From: Arcicella sp034931005 | GTDB taxonomy: Bacteria > Bacteroidota > Bacteroidia > Cytophagales > Spirosomataceae | DNA: 64,000 nucleotides | Assembly (NCBI RefSeq): GCF_034931005.1 | Contig: NZ_JAYGIN010000024.1 | Span: forward strand, 56,384-120,383 | Direction: 5' to 3' | Shown here: positions 1 to 9,469 of the stretch, piece after piece | How positions within the stretch are numbered: position 1 is the first letter of the stretch | How the letters are laid out: each line of letters begins with the position of its first letter | Program-made: the position numbers and the translations under genes | Notes under the pieces: model-generated | What the model saw: the letters and a program-made list of their open reading frames with translations, nothing else | Databases searched by the model: none | Told to the model about the DNA's origin: nothing

Positions 1-650
1 ATTCATTGTATCAATCTTGGTTGAATAAGGTAGCGGTATTTTTCAAGAGTCTGAAAGATGAAAATGGTAACCCAATTCCAATAATTTTCAGACCATTTCA
101 CGAACATAACGGAAGCTGGTTCTGGTGGGGCAAAAACCATTGTAGTCCAGAGGAATACAAGCAATTGTATCAAGATTTGGTAAAATATATGTCTTCTCAG
201 GGTGTCCACAATGTAGTATATGCATATTCGACAGATAACTTTCTTGATGAAACTGACTACTTAGAACGTTATCCAGGAAATGACTTTGTGGATATATTAG
301 GTTTTGACAGTTATCAAAAAAATGCCCCATTAAGTAACAAACAATTTATTAGTGATTTAAGACGAATGTTATCAACTATCGGTAACTATGGCAAAAAATA
401 TAAGAAGATTACCGCTATTACAGAGACAGGGTTAGAGACAATATCAGAATCAAAATGGTGGACTAACATTTTGCTTAAAGGTATCAACAATCACAAGATA
501 TCTTATGTTTTAGTTTGGAGAAATGGAAGACCTGACCACTATTACGCTCCATATCCTCAACAAATTAGTGCGAACAACTTTAAGAAATTCACAAAAAACC
601 CTAAAGTATATTTAGGTCAAAAAATTAAAACCTCTAAACTTTATAATTAG
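1..650 (+). CDS. GH26 endo-beta-1,4-mannanase, 5' end outside window
   Basis: C-terminal ~215 residues of a glycoside hydrolase family 26 protein, which cleaves internal beta-1,4 bonds of mannan. The motif RPFHEHNGSWFWWG carries the expected acid/base Glu (HEH), and TETGLE near residue 138 of the visible part carries the expected nucleophile Glu. The frame is open to the left edge, so the TTG at position 6 is not a real start and the signal peptide cannot be seen. Its neighbours are a symporter, a GH130 phosphorylase and a 2-epimerase, which fits mannan breakdown. GH26 also contains lichenases, but the context favours mannanase. Confidence 0.88.
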   Translation, partial: SLYQSWLNKVAVFFKSLKDENGNPIPIIFRPFHEHNGSWFWWGKNHCSPEEYKQLYQDLVKYMSSQGVHNVVYAYSTDNFLDETDYLERYPGNDFVDILGFDSYQKNAPLSNKQFISDLRRMLSTIGNYGKKYKKITAITETGLETISESKWWTNILLKGINNHKISYVLVWRNGRPDHYYAPYPQQISANNFKKFTKNPKVYLGQKIKTSKLYN

Positions 651-675
651 CTCTGGAAAGAACATAAGTCACAAA

Positions 676-705
676 GGTATCATAGAAGTTTTCATTTATG
701 ATACC
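676..705. repeat. inverted repeat after the GH26 gene
   Basis: Nine-base arms GGTATCATA (676-684) and TATGATACC (697-705) lie 26 bases after the GH26 stop codon. No T-run follows, so it may be an mRNA 3' end stabiliser or an attenuator rather than a classical terminator. Confidence 0.4.
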
Positions 706-786
706 TCCAATGTGATAATAACCTTTCAATAATAAAAATCTAAACATTTTTATTAGCTTTTATAAATCCCCAAACCCATACCACTT

Positions 787-2613
787 ATGAAGATTCAATT
801 ATTAGATTTTATTGTCATTATTTCCTATTTAGTGCTGGTTTCAGTCATTGGAGTTGTACTGAAAAAACAAGCCCAAAAAAGCAATAAAGATTATTTATTA
901 GGTGGAAATTCCATGCCATATTGGATGTTAGGTGTATCTAATGCATCTGGTATGTTTGATATTTCTGGAACTGCATGGATGGTTGGAATTATGTTCGTTT
1001 ACGGTGTGAAAAGTATTTGGCTTCCTTGGCTTTGGCCCGTATTTAACCAAATATTTATGATGGTTTATATGTCAGTTTGGCTACGCCGTTCTAATGTTTC
1101 AACAGGTGCAGAATGGATGTTAACGAGGTTTGGGACAAAAAAGGATGCTCAACTATCACATAAAATAATTATTGCTTTTGCTCTCCTATGTTGCTTAGGT
1201 TTTATGGCTTATGGTTTTATTGGATTAGGGAAGTTCATTGAAATTTTTATTCCTTGGGAAATTGTCAAAAACTATATTCCTTTAAACATTGCTCCAGAAT
1301 ATGTAGCTCATTTTTACGGAATAATTTTTACATTATTTACAGTTTTTTATTCGCTTTTAGGAGGAATGAAAAGTATCGTTTGGGCAGATTTGATACATTA
1401 TGTTATTATGGTTTTTGTGTCAATCGCAGTGGCAATAATAGCTATGCAGGCTTTGGCATCACATCAATTAATAGTACCCCAAGGTTGGGATGATATTTTC
1501 TTTGGCAGAGACTTAAATTTAGATTGGTCTGGTATCATTAAAGATGCTAATGCAAAAATCAATAATGACGGCTTTTCTCCGTTTGGATATTTCTTCGCAC
1601 TCATGACAGCAAAAGGTATTTTAGCAAGTTTAGCAGGGCCAGCACCGAATTATGATATGCAAAAAATTCTATCTACCAAATCTCCAAGAGAAGCTGCCTT
1701 AATGAGTATGATTGTAAATGTAGTATTGTTGCCCACTCGCTATTTATTAATTATCGGAATTGCGATTTTGGGTTTATTATTTTTTAAGGACATTGATATT
1801 TCTACTGCAACAGGAGCTGATTTTGAACGAATTTTGCCTGCAGCTCTAAATACATTCATTCCATCAGGGCTTTTAGGACTTATCTTGGTTGGATTAATGG
1901 GGGCATTTATGGGGACATTTGCAGGAACATTCAACGCTGCTCAAGCATATATGGTGAATGATATTTATCTAAAGTCTATCAACCCCAAGGCTTCAAATAG
2001 TCAGATTTCCAAAATGAATTATTTAACAGGTCTATCAGTGGTATTTATTAGTATCATGTTAGGCTTCTTGGCTAAAGATGTTAATAGTATTTTGCAATGG
2101 ATTGTATCAGCACTTTATGGAGGATATATTTCTGCAAATGTGCTTAAATGGCACTGGTGGCGATTTAATAGTTATGGTTTTTTCTGGGGGATGTTTGCAG
2201 GAATTGCTTCTGCCATGATTTTACCAACTATTTTTCCAGAAGCTTTACCATTATATTATTTTCCTATTATTCTTTTACTTTCTGGAATAGGTGCAATCTT
2301 AGGAGCATTGTTAACCCCTGCAACAGATATTGAGGTATTAAAGGAATTTTATAAAAATATCCGTCCATGGGGGTTTTGGAAACCAATTGAGGATTTAGTG
2401 AAAATAGATGAACCAAATTTTGAGCCAAATCGTGAATTCAAGTCTGATATGTTTAATGTATTGGTAGGAACAATAGCACAAACTTCAATTACAGCTTTAC
2501 CCGTTTACATCGTTTTAATGATGCCTTTACATATTGGAGTGTCTGCGGGCATATTAGCTATTTGTTCGTTAATTCTTTGGAAAACATGGTATATTAAATT
2601 ACCTAAACATTAA
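787..2613 (+). CDS. Sodium:solute symporter (SSS family)
   Basis: A 608-residue inner-membrane protein with many hydrophobic segments. The start IQLLDFIVIISYLVLVSVIG and the segment LLGGNSMPYWMLGVSN are typical of the SSS/SSF family, which couples solute uptake to sodium entry. It lies between a GH26 mannanase and a GH130 phosphorylase that has no signal peptide. The likely cargo is therefore mannobiose, mannosyl-glucose or another manno-oligosaccharide, but substrate cannot be read from the sequence. The GH130 gene starts 39 bases downstream, so the two are probably co-transcribed. Length is normal for sugar-type SSS carriers. Confidence 0.88.
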   Translation: MKIQLLDFIVIISYLVLVSVIGVVLKKQAQKSNKDYLLGGNSMPYWMLGVSNASGMFDISGTAWMVGIMFVYGVKSIWLPWLWPVFNQIFMMVYMSVWLRRSNVSTGAEWMLTRFGTKKDAQLSHKIIIAFALLCCLGFMAYGFIGLGKFIEIFIPWEIVKNYIPLNIAPEYVAHFYGIIFTLFTVFYSLLGGMKSIVWADLIHYVIMVFVSIAVAIIAMQALASHQLIVPQGWDDIFFGRDLNLDWSGIIKDANAKINNDGFSPFGYFFALMTAKGILASLAGPAPNYDMQKILSTKSPREAALMSMIVNVVLLPTRYLLIIGIAILGLLFFKDIDISTATGADFERILPAALNTFIPSGLLGLILVGLMGAFMGTFAGTFNAAQAYMVNDIYLKSINPKASNSQISKMNYLTGLSVVFISIMLGFLAKDVNSILQWIVSALYGGYISANVLKWHWWRFNSYGFFWGMFAGIASAMILPTIFPEALPLYYFPIILLLSGIGAILGALLTPATDIEVLKEFYKNIRPWGFWKPIEDLVKIDEPNFEPNREFKSDMFNVLVGTIAQTSITALPVYIVLMMPLHIGVSAGILAICSLILWKTWYIKLPKH

Positions 2614-2652
2614 TTAAATTCTGTATAAAACCTTAAACGCATTAATTAAGTT

Positions 2653-3882
2653 ATGAGTATTTTTAAACAAAGACTACAAAAATTAGAAACTAATTTTGAA
2701 TCATTAATTACTAAACCTAATCAAAAAGTTTCATTAGGAAACGGTATTTATGACCGCTACGAAAACGCAATTCTTACTGCTCAACATATACCATTGGCGT
2801 GGCGATATGACCTAAACCCAGAAACAAATCCATATTTGATGGAACGTTTTGGGATTAATGCAGCCTTTAATGCGGGAGCAATAAAATGGAATGGCAAATA
2901 TATCCTTGCTGTTAGGGTTGAAGGCTTAGACCGAAAATCGTTTTTTGCTATTGCTGAAAGTAATAATGGTATTGATAACTTTAGATTTTGGAAGTACCCT
3001 ATCCGTATGCCTGAAACTGAAAATCCAGACGGAAATATTTATGATATGCGATTAGTGGCTCATGAAGATGGATGGATTTATGGGCTTTTTTGTACTGAAA
3101 GAAAAGACCCTAATGCTAAAATTGGCGATGAATCGTCGGCAATAGCTCAAGCAGGTATGGCTCGTACTAAAGATTTAATTAATTGGGAGCGTCTCCCTGA
3201 TTTAAAAACCCCATCTCCTCAGCAAAGAAATGTTGTATTACATCCAGAATTTGTAAATGGGAAATATGCTTTTTATACCCGTCCTCAAGATGGTTTTATT
3301 GAGGCAGGAACGGGTGGGGGTATAGGATTCGGTTTTGCTGATTCAATGGAAAATGCAATAGTTGAAAAGGAGTTTATTGTTGATGAAAAACATTATCATA
3401 CCGTTTATGAGGTTAAAAATGGTCAAGGTCCAGCACCAATAAAAACGACTTATGGTTGGTTGCATTTAGCTCATGGTGTTCGTAACACTGCGGCTGGCTT
3501 ACGATATGTCTTGTATATGTTTATGACAGATTTAACTGAACTTACCAAAGTAATTTACAAACCCGCTGGCTATTTTATTGCTCCAGAAGGGATTGAAAGA
3601 GTCGGCGATGTGTCCAACGTAACTTTTGCTAATGGTTGGATTTTAGATGATGATGGAAAGGTCTTTATTTACTATGCGTCCTCGGATACTCGTATGCATG
3701 TTGCCACTTCTACTATCGACCAATTAATTGATTACGTAATGAATACATCGCCAGATGGACTTCGTTCTGCAACGTCGGTTGAAACTATTTATGACATCAT
3801 AGATAATAATGAAAGTTTTACAGAGTCAAAATATATGCTTGAGGATATTCTTGTTTCAGAAAATGGAGTAACTGTTTCATAG
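2653..3882 (+). CDS. GH130 beta-1,4-mannosyl-glucose phosphorylase
   Basis: A 409-residue cytoplasmic enzyme with no signal peptide. GH130 enzymes phosphorolyse beta-mannosides; this type converts 4-O-beta-mannosyl-glucose and phosphate to mannose-1-phosphate and glucose. Family landmarks are FNAGAIKWNGKYILAVRVEG near residue 75, the NPDGNIYDMRL segment that should hold the general acid Asp, and GIERVGDVSNVTFANGW near residue 310. The nearby 2-epimerase gene completes the mannobiose route known from Bacteroides fragilis. The alternative is a mannosyl-oligosaccharide phosphorylase of another GH130 subgroup. Confidence 0.88.
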   Translation: MSIFKQRLQKLETNFESLITKPNQKVSLGNGIYDRYENAILTAQHIPLAWRYDLNPETNPYLMERFGINAAFNAGAIKWNGKYILAVRVEGLDRKSFFAIAESNNGIDNFRFWKYPIRMPETENPDGNIYDMRLVAHEDGWIYGLFCTERKDPNAKIGDESSAIAQAGMARTKDLINWERLPDLKTPSPQQRNVVLHPEFVNGKYAFYTRPQDGFIEAGTGGGIGFGFADSMENAIVEKEFIVDEKHYHTVYEVKNGQGPAPIKTTYGWLHLAHGVRNTAAGLRYVLYMFMTDLTELTKVIYKPAGYFIAPEGIERVGDVSNVTFANGWILDDDGKVFIYYASSDTRMHVATSTIDQLIDYVMNTSPDGLRSATSVETIYDIIDNNESFTESKYMLEDILVSENGVTVS

Positions 3883-4029
3883 AATTATTGAAGCGTACTT
3901 CTTAATTAAAATCAAACTAAGAAGTTTTATAGACCTTCTTGATTATTAAAATGACCAAAAGCTAAATTCTAAAAGTAAATTTTCTCAGAACACAATGAAG
4001 ATTATTATCCATTTGGGATTTGATTATCG

Positions 4030-4132
4030 GAGCTGTTTAAACTTTAGGTATCGTTTGAAAATTTGTTTATTTAAAAATGTCTTCATTAAATAATAGACAA
4101 TCTAAATTAGTAGCGAAAGTTTAAATAGCTTC
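4030..4132. mobile_element. MITE-like remnant with IS5-type ends
   Basis: The 395-base gap between the GH130 and epimerase genes holds GAGCTGTTTAAACTTT at 4030-4045 and AAAGTTTAAATAGCTTC at 4116-4132. These are near-copies of the 17-bp terminal repeats of the IS5-family element at 10386-11315. The roughly 70 bases between them contain no ORF. This looks like a non-autonomous derivative of that element. A target duplication is not obvious. Nothing else was recognised in the gap. Confidence 0.6.
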
Positions 4133-4277
4133 ATTATGATGTTTTATCAAAGTTCTTCGTTTAACGCTATAATTATACACGGGGTTTATATTTGGACTAA
4201 CATTATCCAATCGTAAGCCAATTTCTGAGGGTTATCTCAATCAGATAAATATCAAACCCCGAATACAGATTAATAAA

Positions 4278-5453
4278 ATGACCCCACAGGAATACAAATT
4301 TGAAGTAACTCAAGAATTAGAAAATATACTTGATTATTGGAAAAAATATACAATTGACAATGAATTTGGCGGTTTTTATGGGCAAATTAACGATAGAGAC
4401 GAAGTTGTACTCAAAGCTGAAAAAGGATTGGTTTTAAACGCCAGAATTTTATGGACTTTTTCAGCAGCTTATGGCAAAAATCCAAAGCTTGAATATATTG
4501 AAATTGCTCATCGTGCTTATCAATATTTACGAGATTTTTTTCGTGATAAAATTAATGGTGGGCTTTACTGGTCGGTAAATTATCAAGGATTTCCGCTAAA
4601 TACTCGAAAGCAAATTTATGGACAAGCTTTTGCCATTTATGGTTTAAGTGAATATTATAAAATCACCCAAAATAACGATGCACTTGATTGGGCAATTGAA
4701 TTATTTGAGATTATAGAAAAAAATAGTTTGGATACAATTTATGGAGGATATTTAGAGGCTTTAGCAGAAAATTGGCAACCTATTCAAGATTTGAAACTGA
4801 GTGAAAAGGATGCGAATGAGAAAAAATCAATGAATACTCATTTACATATTTTAGAAGCTTATTCCAACTTGAAAAGTGTTTATGAAAATGAACACTTAAA
4901 CAATAGTCTTGAACAAATTTTAAATGTCTTTTTAAAACATATCATCAACGCTAAAACAGGACATCAAGCGTTATTCTTCGACGATGATTGGAGTATAAAA
5001 TCTGACATTATCTCTTACGGACATGACATTGAGGCATCTTGGTTGTTATATGAAGCTGCAGAAAGAATTTCGAACGAGCAGATTATCAAAAAAGTACATG
5101 AGCTTGCCATTAAAATGACCGATTCTGTACAGATTGGCTTATCTCAGGATGGAGGGTTAGCGTATGAATCGGAAGGTGAACACCATGATGCTGATAAGCA
5201 TTGGTGGGTGCAGGCTGAAGCAATGGTTGGATATCTAAATACATATCAACTATCAAAAAATGACAAATACCTTAAACAATCAATTAAAAGTTGGGAGTTT
5301 ATTAAAAAATTTCTAATTACAAGTTCTGGGGAGTGGTTTTGGGCTACTCAAGGTACTGAAAATATACCAATGCCAAATCAAGATAAGGCTGGTTTTTGGA
5401 AATGTCCGTATCATAATGCTCGAGCTTGTATGGAAGTTATAGAACGTTTATAA
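4278..5453 (+). CDS. Cellobiose/mannobiose 2-epimerase (AGE family)
   Basis: A 391-residue N-acylglucosamine-2-epimerase-family protein with an (alpha/alpha)6 barrel. It should epimerise the reducing-end sugar of a beta-1,4 disaccharide, here mannobiose to mannosyl-glucose. Visible landmarks are NTHLHILEAYSNL (about residues 186-198) and HHDADKHWWVQAEA (about 300-313), which carry the conserved catalytic His region and the WWVQAE helix. No signal peptide is seen. It would supply the substrate of the GH130 phosphorylase upstream. A terminator follows directly. Cellobiose epimerases share the fold, so preference for mannobiose is inferred from context. Confidence 0.87.
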   Translation: MTPQEYKFEVTQELENILDYWKKYTIDNEFGGFYGQINDRDEVVLKAEKGLVLNARILWTFSAAYGKNPKLEYIEIAHRAYQYLRDFFRDKINGGLYWSVNYQGFPLNTRKQIYGQAFAIYGLSEYYKITQNNDALDWAIELFEIIEKNSLDTIYGGYLEALAENWQPIQDLKLSEKDANEKKSMNTHLHILEAYSNLKSVYENEHLNNSLEQILNVFLKHIINAKTGHQALFFDDDWSIKSDIISYGHDIEASWLLYEAAERISNEQIIKKVHELAIKMTDSVQIGLSQDGGLAYESEGEHHDADKHWWVQAEAMVGYLNTYQLSKNDKYLKQSIKSWEFIKKFLITSSGEWFWATQGTENIPMPNQDKAGFWKCPYHNARACMEVIERL

Positions 5454-5476
5454 ATATAAAAATGGTTAGTGGTGAA

Positions 5477-5506
5477 AGTCGAAGTCTGATAGGTTTCGGC
5501 TTTTTT
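5477..5506 (+). terminator. Rho-independent terminator of the mannobiose genes
   Basis: Stem AGTCGAAG (5477-5484) pairs with TTTCGGCT (5494-5501) with G-U wobbles, and a T-run follows. It ends the epimerase transcript. It also rules out the TTG at 5505 as the protease start. Confidence 0.7.
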
Positions 5507-5537
5507 GTTTGGAATATTATTTGCTATATTCATGTTT

Positions 5538-7982
5538 ATGAGGAATAAATACTATTTTATCTCGATATTTTTTTATTTTTTGGCAACTTTTTTATTGCCA
5601 AATATAAATATTGATGAGCAAAAAGTAACAACTAATTATGATAGAAAAATAAAAAATCATTCCGAAGGAGTGACAGAAAATATAAAGGATACCGACTTCG
5701 GATTGAATGAAATTACATTATTAAAGTCCACTTATCCAGATTTGGATGGCTCAGCAATCAATATTACTCAGAAAGAACACCGTCCAGAGTTATCAGATAA
5801 TGATATTTCGAGTAGTATTTATCGCTCTTTTCTCGAATCAACTACAACAACTTTTCATGCTACTCAAGTTGCTACTATTATGGTAGGTCGAGGAATTTCG
5901 TCTCCGATGAATACAGGAGTTGTTCCAAATGCAAGACTATTTTCTGTTTCTTTTGATAAAACAAGTCCTGAAATTGATAAGTTTTATCTTCAAAATAAAG
6001 TCTCAGTTGTTAATAACTCTTTTGGAACAGAAATAGAACCTTTTTATGGAAAAAATGCCGCAGATTATGATGCAATTGTACAACGTATCTCCTCATTATT
6101 TTTTATTTTTTCAGCAGGAAATTCTGGCTTTTCGAATAGTGTTAATGGTAAATATGCAAATCTAAAAGGCATCTCAAACTTAACAGGTAATTATAAAATG
6201 GCAAAAAATATTTTGACCGTCGGAGCAATTAACCAGTACCAGCAAATAACAGATATTAGTTCAGTAGGTCCAGCTTATGATGGGCGAATAAAACCTGAAG
6301 TTGTGGCTTTTAGTAATGGTGGAACATCACAGGCTGCTGCATTAGCTTCGGGGATTGTAGCGATGGCTCAACAGTTTTTTCAAAAAATGTATAAGGAAAT
6401 GCCCTCGGTTGCTTTATTAAAAGCACTTTTGATTAATTCTTCGGATGATGTTGGAGCTATTGGCATAGACCATAAAACGGGTTTTGGCAGTATAAATGCC
6501 TCAGCAATCATTCAGGATATAGAAAAGAAAACTTTTTGGGAAAGTTCTTTATCTACAAACGAACAAAAAAGTATATTTATAAATATTCCTGAAAATATTG
6601 AGCAAATCAAAATTACATTGACTTGGTCTGATTTGCCTGCTAATTCAAATGCTCCTAAAGCCTTAGTCAATGATTTGGACCTATCATTAACGACGGAAAA
6701 TCCAATTTTTACAATTTGGCAGCCTTGGGTTTTAAGTCATTTCCCTCATCAAGATTCTCTACTTAAAAAACCAATTAGAGCTCATGATAATCTTAATAAT
6801 ATTGAACAAATTACGCTTGATAAGCCCAAAGCTGGTAAATACAAGATATTAGTTTTTGGGAATAAAATATTGAGCCCATCTCAAAATTTCGCAGTAGCAT
6901 ATCGCTTACAATTATCAAAACAATTTTCTTGGATATTTCCAGTACGAGATAGTAAAATTATAAATAACCAACCTAAAATTATTCGGTGGAAAAGTACATT
7001 GACCGATGTCAGAGCGAAATTAGATTATTCCCTAAATGATGGTAAAACTTGGATAAACTTAAAATCTGATATTAATCTTAAAACAGGTTTTTATAGTTGG
7101 GAAACACCCAATATATTTTCAGAAGTTAAACTTCGACTTAGTACCAGCAATCAACAATTTATTAGTGATAGTTTTATTATTTCTCCAATTATCCAAGCTA
7201 ATTCCCTTTTTTTCTGTGCTGATTCTACTCAATTATTTTGGAATGAACCACAATTTGGGTTAGATGGCGTAAAGTATAATGTTTATCAGTTAGATAAAAT
7301 GAATAATAGTTGGAAAAGAAAAATCACCCTCACCAAACTAAATACAGTTCTGCATAATACATCACAAAACGATAGTTTTTCCATAGAACCCATATTACCT
7401 TCAGGAAAAACGGGGATAAGAAGTGATATTATTAATACTAAAAATTCTGGCGTATCATGTTTTTATAATGATTTTAGTTCTGTTCTGGAGGATGAAAAAG
7501 GTAAGCTATTATTAAAGTTGACGACTACTTTAGGGATTAAGAATCTAAATTTTCTAAAAGTAACAGATTCTGGGTTAAAAAACCTATCAACAGTAACAGT
7601 TAATCCAAATATTCAAGATTATACTTTTTTTGATATGCAACTTCAAGAAGGCGTTAATAAATATCAGGTACAACTTAATTTTAAAAATGGTAAGACTATT
7701 TACTCAGATATTAGCGTTTTATTCTACTCAGATACAAACTCATTTTGGCTTTTTCCCAATCCATTACAACTAAATGAACATCTAATCGTTCAGAGTAACT
7801 CCCCTGAGGTCTCATCATTCACACTATTTAATGTTGTAGGTTCAACAGTTTTAGAACAACCTATTTATTATGGAAGAAATCAACTAAATATATCTTCACT
7901 TTCTGCTGGGAATTACTATTTCCGCATTTATAATCCAGAATCCCTTAAAATTAAAAAAGGCAAGATAACTGTTATTTTCTGA
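5538..7982 (+). CDS. Secreted subtilisin-like (S8) protease, T9SS-sorted
   Basis: About 814 residues. The start ATG at 5538 gives a signal peptide MRNKYYFISIFFYFLATFLL; an earlier in-frame TTG lies inside the upstream terminator. The S8 domain spans roughly residues 60-330, with the His in TFHATQVATIM and the Ser in GGTSQAAALASG. The usual DTG/DSG motif of the catalytic Asp is not seen; the equivalent stretch reads LDGSAINITQKEH, as in some other Bacteroidota S8 proteins. Beta-sandwich domains follow. The last ~75 residues (FPNPLQLNE... to the lysine-rich end) form a type A T9SS sorting domain, so it is exported and probably surface-attached or released. Its role in the mannan locus is unclear. 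Confidence 0.8.
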   Translation: MRNKYYFISIFFYFLATFLLPNINIDEQKVTTNYDRKIKNHSEGVTENIKDTDFGLNEITLLKSTYPDLDGSAINITQKEHRPELSDNDISSSIYRSFLESTTTTFHATQVATIMVGRGISSPMNTGVVPNARLFSVSFDKTSPEIDKFYLQNKVSVVNNSFGTEIEPFYGKNAADYDAIVQRISSLFFIFSAGNSGFSNSVNGKYANLKGISNLTGNYKMAKNILTVGAINQYQQITDISSVGPAYDGRIKPEVVAFSNGGTSQAAALASGIVAMAQQFFQKMYKEMPSVALLKALLINSSDDVGAIGIDHKTGFGSINASAIIQDIEKKTFWESSLSTNEQKSIFINIPENIEQIKITLTWSDLPANSNAPKALVNDLDLSLTTENPIFTIWQPWVLSHFPHQDSLLKKPIRAHDNLNNIEQITLDKPKAGKYKILVFGNKILSPSQNFAVAYRLQLSKQFSWIFPVRDSKIINNQPKIIRWKSTLTDVRAKLDYSLNDGKTWINLKSDINLKTGFYSWETPNIFSEVKLRLSTSNQQFISDSFIISPIIQANSLFFCADSTQLFWNEPQFGLDGVKYNVYQLDKMNNSWKRKITLTKLNTVLHNTSQNDSFSIEPILPSGKTGIRSDIINTKNSGVSCFYNDFSSVLEDEKGKLLLKLTTTLGIKNLNFLKVTDSGLKNLSTVTVNPNIQDYTFFDMQLQEGVNKYQVQLNFKNGKTIYSDISVLFYSDTNSFWLFPNPLQLNEHLIVQSNSPEVSSFTLFNVVGSTVLEQPIYYGRNQLNISSLSAGNYYFRIYNPESLKIKKGKITVIF

Positions 7983-8271
7983 GTACAAATTGTATCATTT
8001 TTATTTATAATAACACCTGTATTAGTAAATACATGAACGCAAAAAATAAAATATAAAAATATAATTAATGATTTTATTTATGATTTAGTTTGATTTGTAG
8101 TTATTGAGAATATCTATGTATATAAATTGTACAACAAAAAGGCAAAATAGTATCACTTGTTATAAATTGTATTATAAATGGATAATATTGTATTATATGT
8201 CATGTTTGAGAAATGTCTTACTTTGTACTGAGCTCAAAAAAACAATATCTCAATTTTAAAAACAATTTATT

Positions 8272-9228
8272 ATGCTAACTCAAAAGACTTTAGTAAGAAC
8301 ATTATGTTTATTTGTCGGAACATCAATGTCCTTTTTTTTCACAAGTTGTTCAGAAGACATTTCAACTGAACCTAAAAACACCAATAACATCAATACCGTT
8401 GTTAATGAAGAAGGTATCTATGGAAATGGTGTAAATCTTCAGCCATCTTATTATAACGGAGGTAATTGTGACTTAGGTTGGAATTTAATGAAAGCTAATA
8501 CCAAGATTAAAACCGTAAGAATTGAAATTGAACCCAATCAGGTAACGAATGCTAAAAGATGGATTGCTGAAGCTAAAGCAAATGGTTATACCGTGATTGC
8601 TACTTATCACAAATCAACTGTTTTAGGTTCAGATAATACCTCAGAATTAACAGCGGCAGCTAACTGGTGGAAAACCAATTACAAAACCTTAGGGGGAAAT
8701 TTTGTTATTAATCTTACCAATGAATGGGGAAGTCATAACATAACATCTAATGCTTATGCTTCAGCATATAATACAGCAATCAGTATTGTACGTACTGTTT
8801 ATTCAGGTAGAATAATTATTGATATCCCAGGTTGGGGACAAGAAACAGCAACTGCCGCTGCAGCAGTAAAGGGAACCAATGGAACAAAAATCAATGATAC
8901 CAACATTATTTTGTCAGCTCATATTTATCCTGGTGCATATAATCAAGGAAAAGGACGCTATATGAATACCTCTGATATAGATGATTTGGCTTCTTCAGGA
9001 AGAGTATGTATAATTGGAGAGTTTGGACCAATAGGAGGCTCAGGAGCGGATTGGTATGCAATAACAAATTATGCGAAAAGTAAAGGATGGACAGTTCTGG
9101 GATGGGCTTGGGCAGGAGACGGAATAGGAATGAATATGATTACTCCTCAATTCCAAGCTTATACTGCTGGTAGTCCTAAAACATACTCAAAGTCTACTTA
9201 CTTTAATACAGTTTACAATTTATTGTAG
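8272..9228 (+). CDS. GH5 endo-beta-mannanase lipoprotein
   Basis: A 318-residue lipoprotein with lipobox FFFTSC and lipidation Cys26, followed by acidic SED residues that suit surface display in Bacteroidota. The rest is one glycoside hydrolase family 5 (clan A) domain. NLTNEWGS carries the acid/base Glu and IIGEFGP the nucleophile Glu. The subfamily looks like small bacterial mannanases, which fits the surrounding GH26, GH130 and epimerase genes. A gap of 289 bases separates it from the protease; it is AT-rich with repeated TTGTAT-type words and could be the promoter. It is followed by a strong terminator. Confidence 0.85.
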   Translation: MLTQKTLVRTLCLFVGTSMSFFFTSCSEDISTEPKNTNNINTVVNEEGIYGNGVNLQPSYYNGGNCDLGWNLMKANTKIKTVRIEIEPNQVTNAKRWIAEAKANGYTVIATYHKSTVLGSDNTSELTAAANWWKTNYKTLGGNFVINLTNEWGSHNITSNAYASAYNTAISIVRTVYSGRIIIDIPGWGQETATAAAAVKGTNGTKINDTNIILSAHIYPGAYNQGKGRYMNTSDIDDLASSGRVCIIGEFGPIGGSGADWYAITNYAKSKGWTVLGWAWAGDGIGMNMITPQFQAYTAGSPKTYSKSTYFNTVYNLL

Positions 9229-9257
9229 AAGCGAAATACATAAAATAAATAGTCCAG

Positions 9258-9293
9258 ACTCTCTGAGGCAATATTGCTTTAGAGAGTTTTTTT
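9258..9293 (+). terminator. Rho-independent terminator of the GH5 mannanase gene
   Basis: A 30-base, almost fully paired hairpin (ACTCTCT... against ...AGAGAGT, 9258-9287) is followed by a T-run, 29 bases after the stop codon. Confidence 0.85.
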
Positions 9294-9469
9294 GTAAATT
9301 GTAAATACTAATACAATTGGTACAAAAAAAAGATTGTGTATATATAAATACCATAATTGTCTTTTATATTATTGCTTTATAGCGTTAAATAATGCTATTT
9401 TATAAATAATACAAGAATTTAAAGTATGATACTATATTATCAAAATCGTAAAAATAATTACTGAATAAA

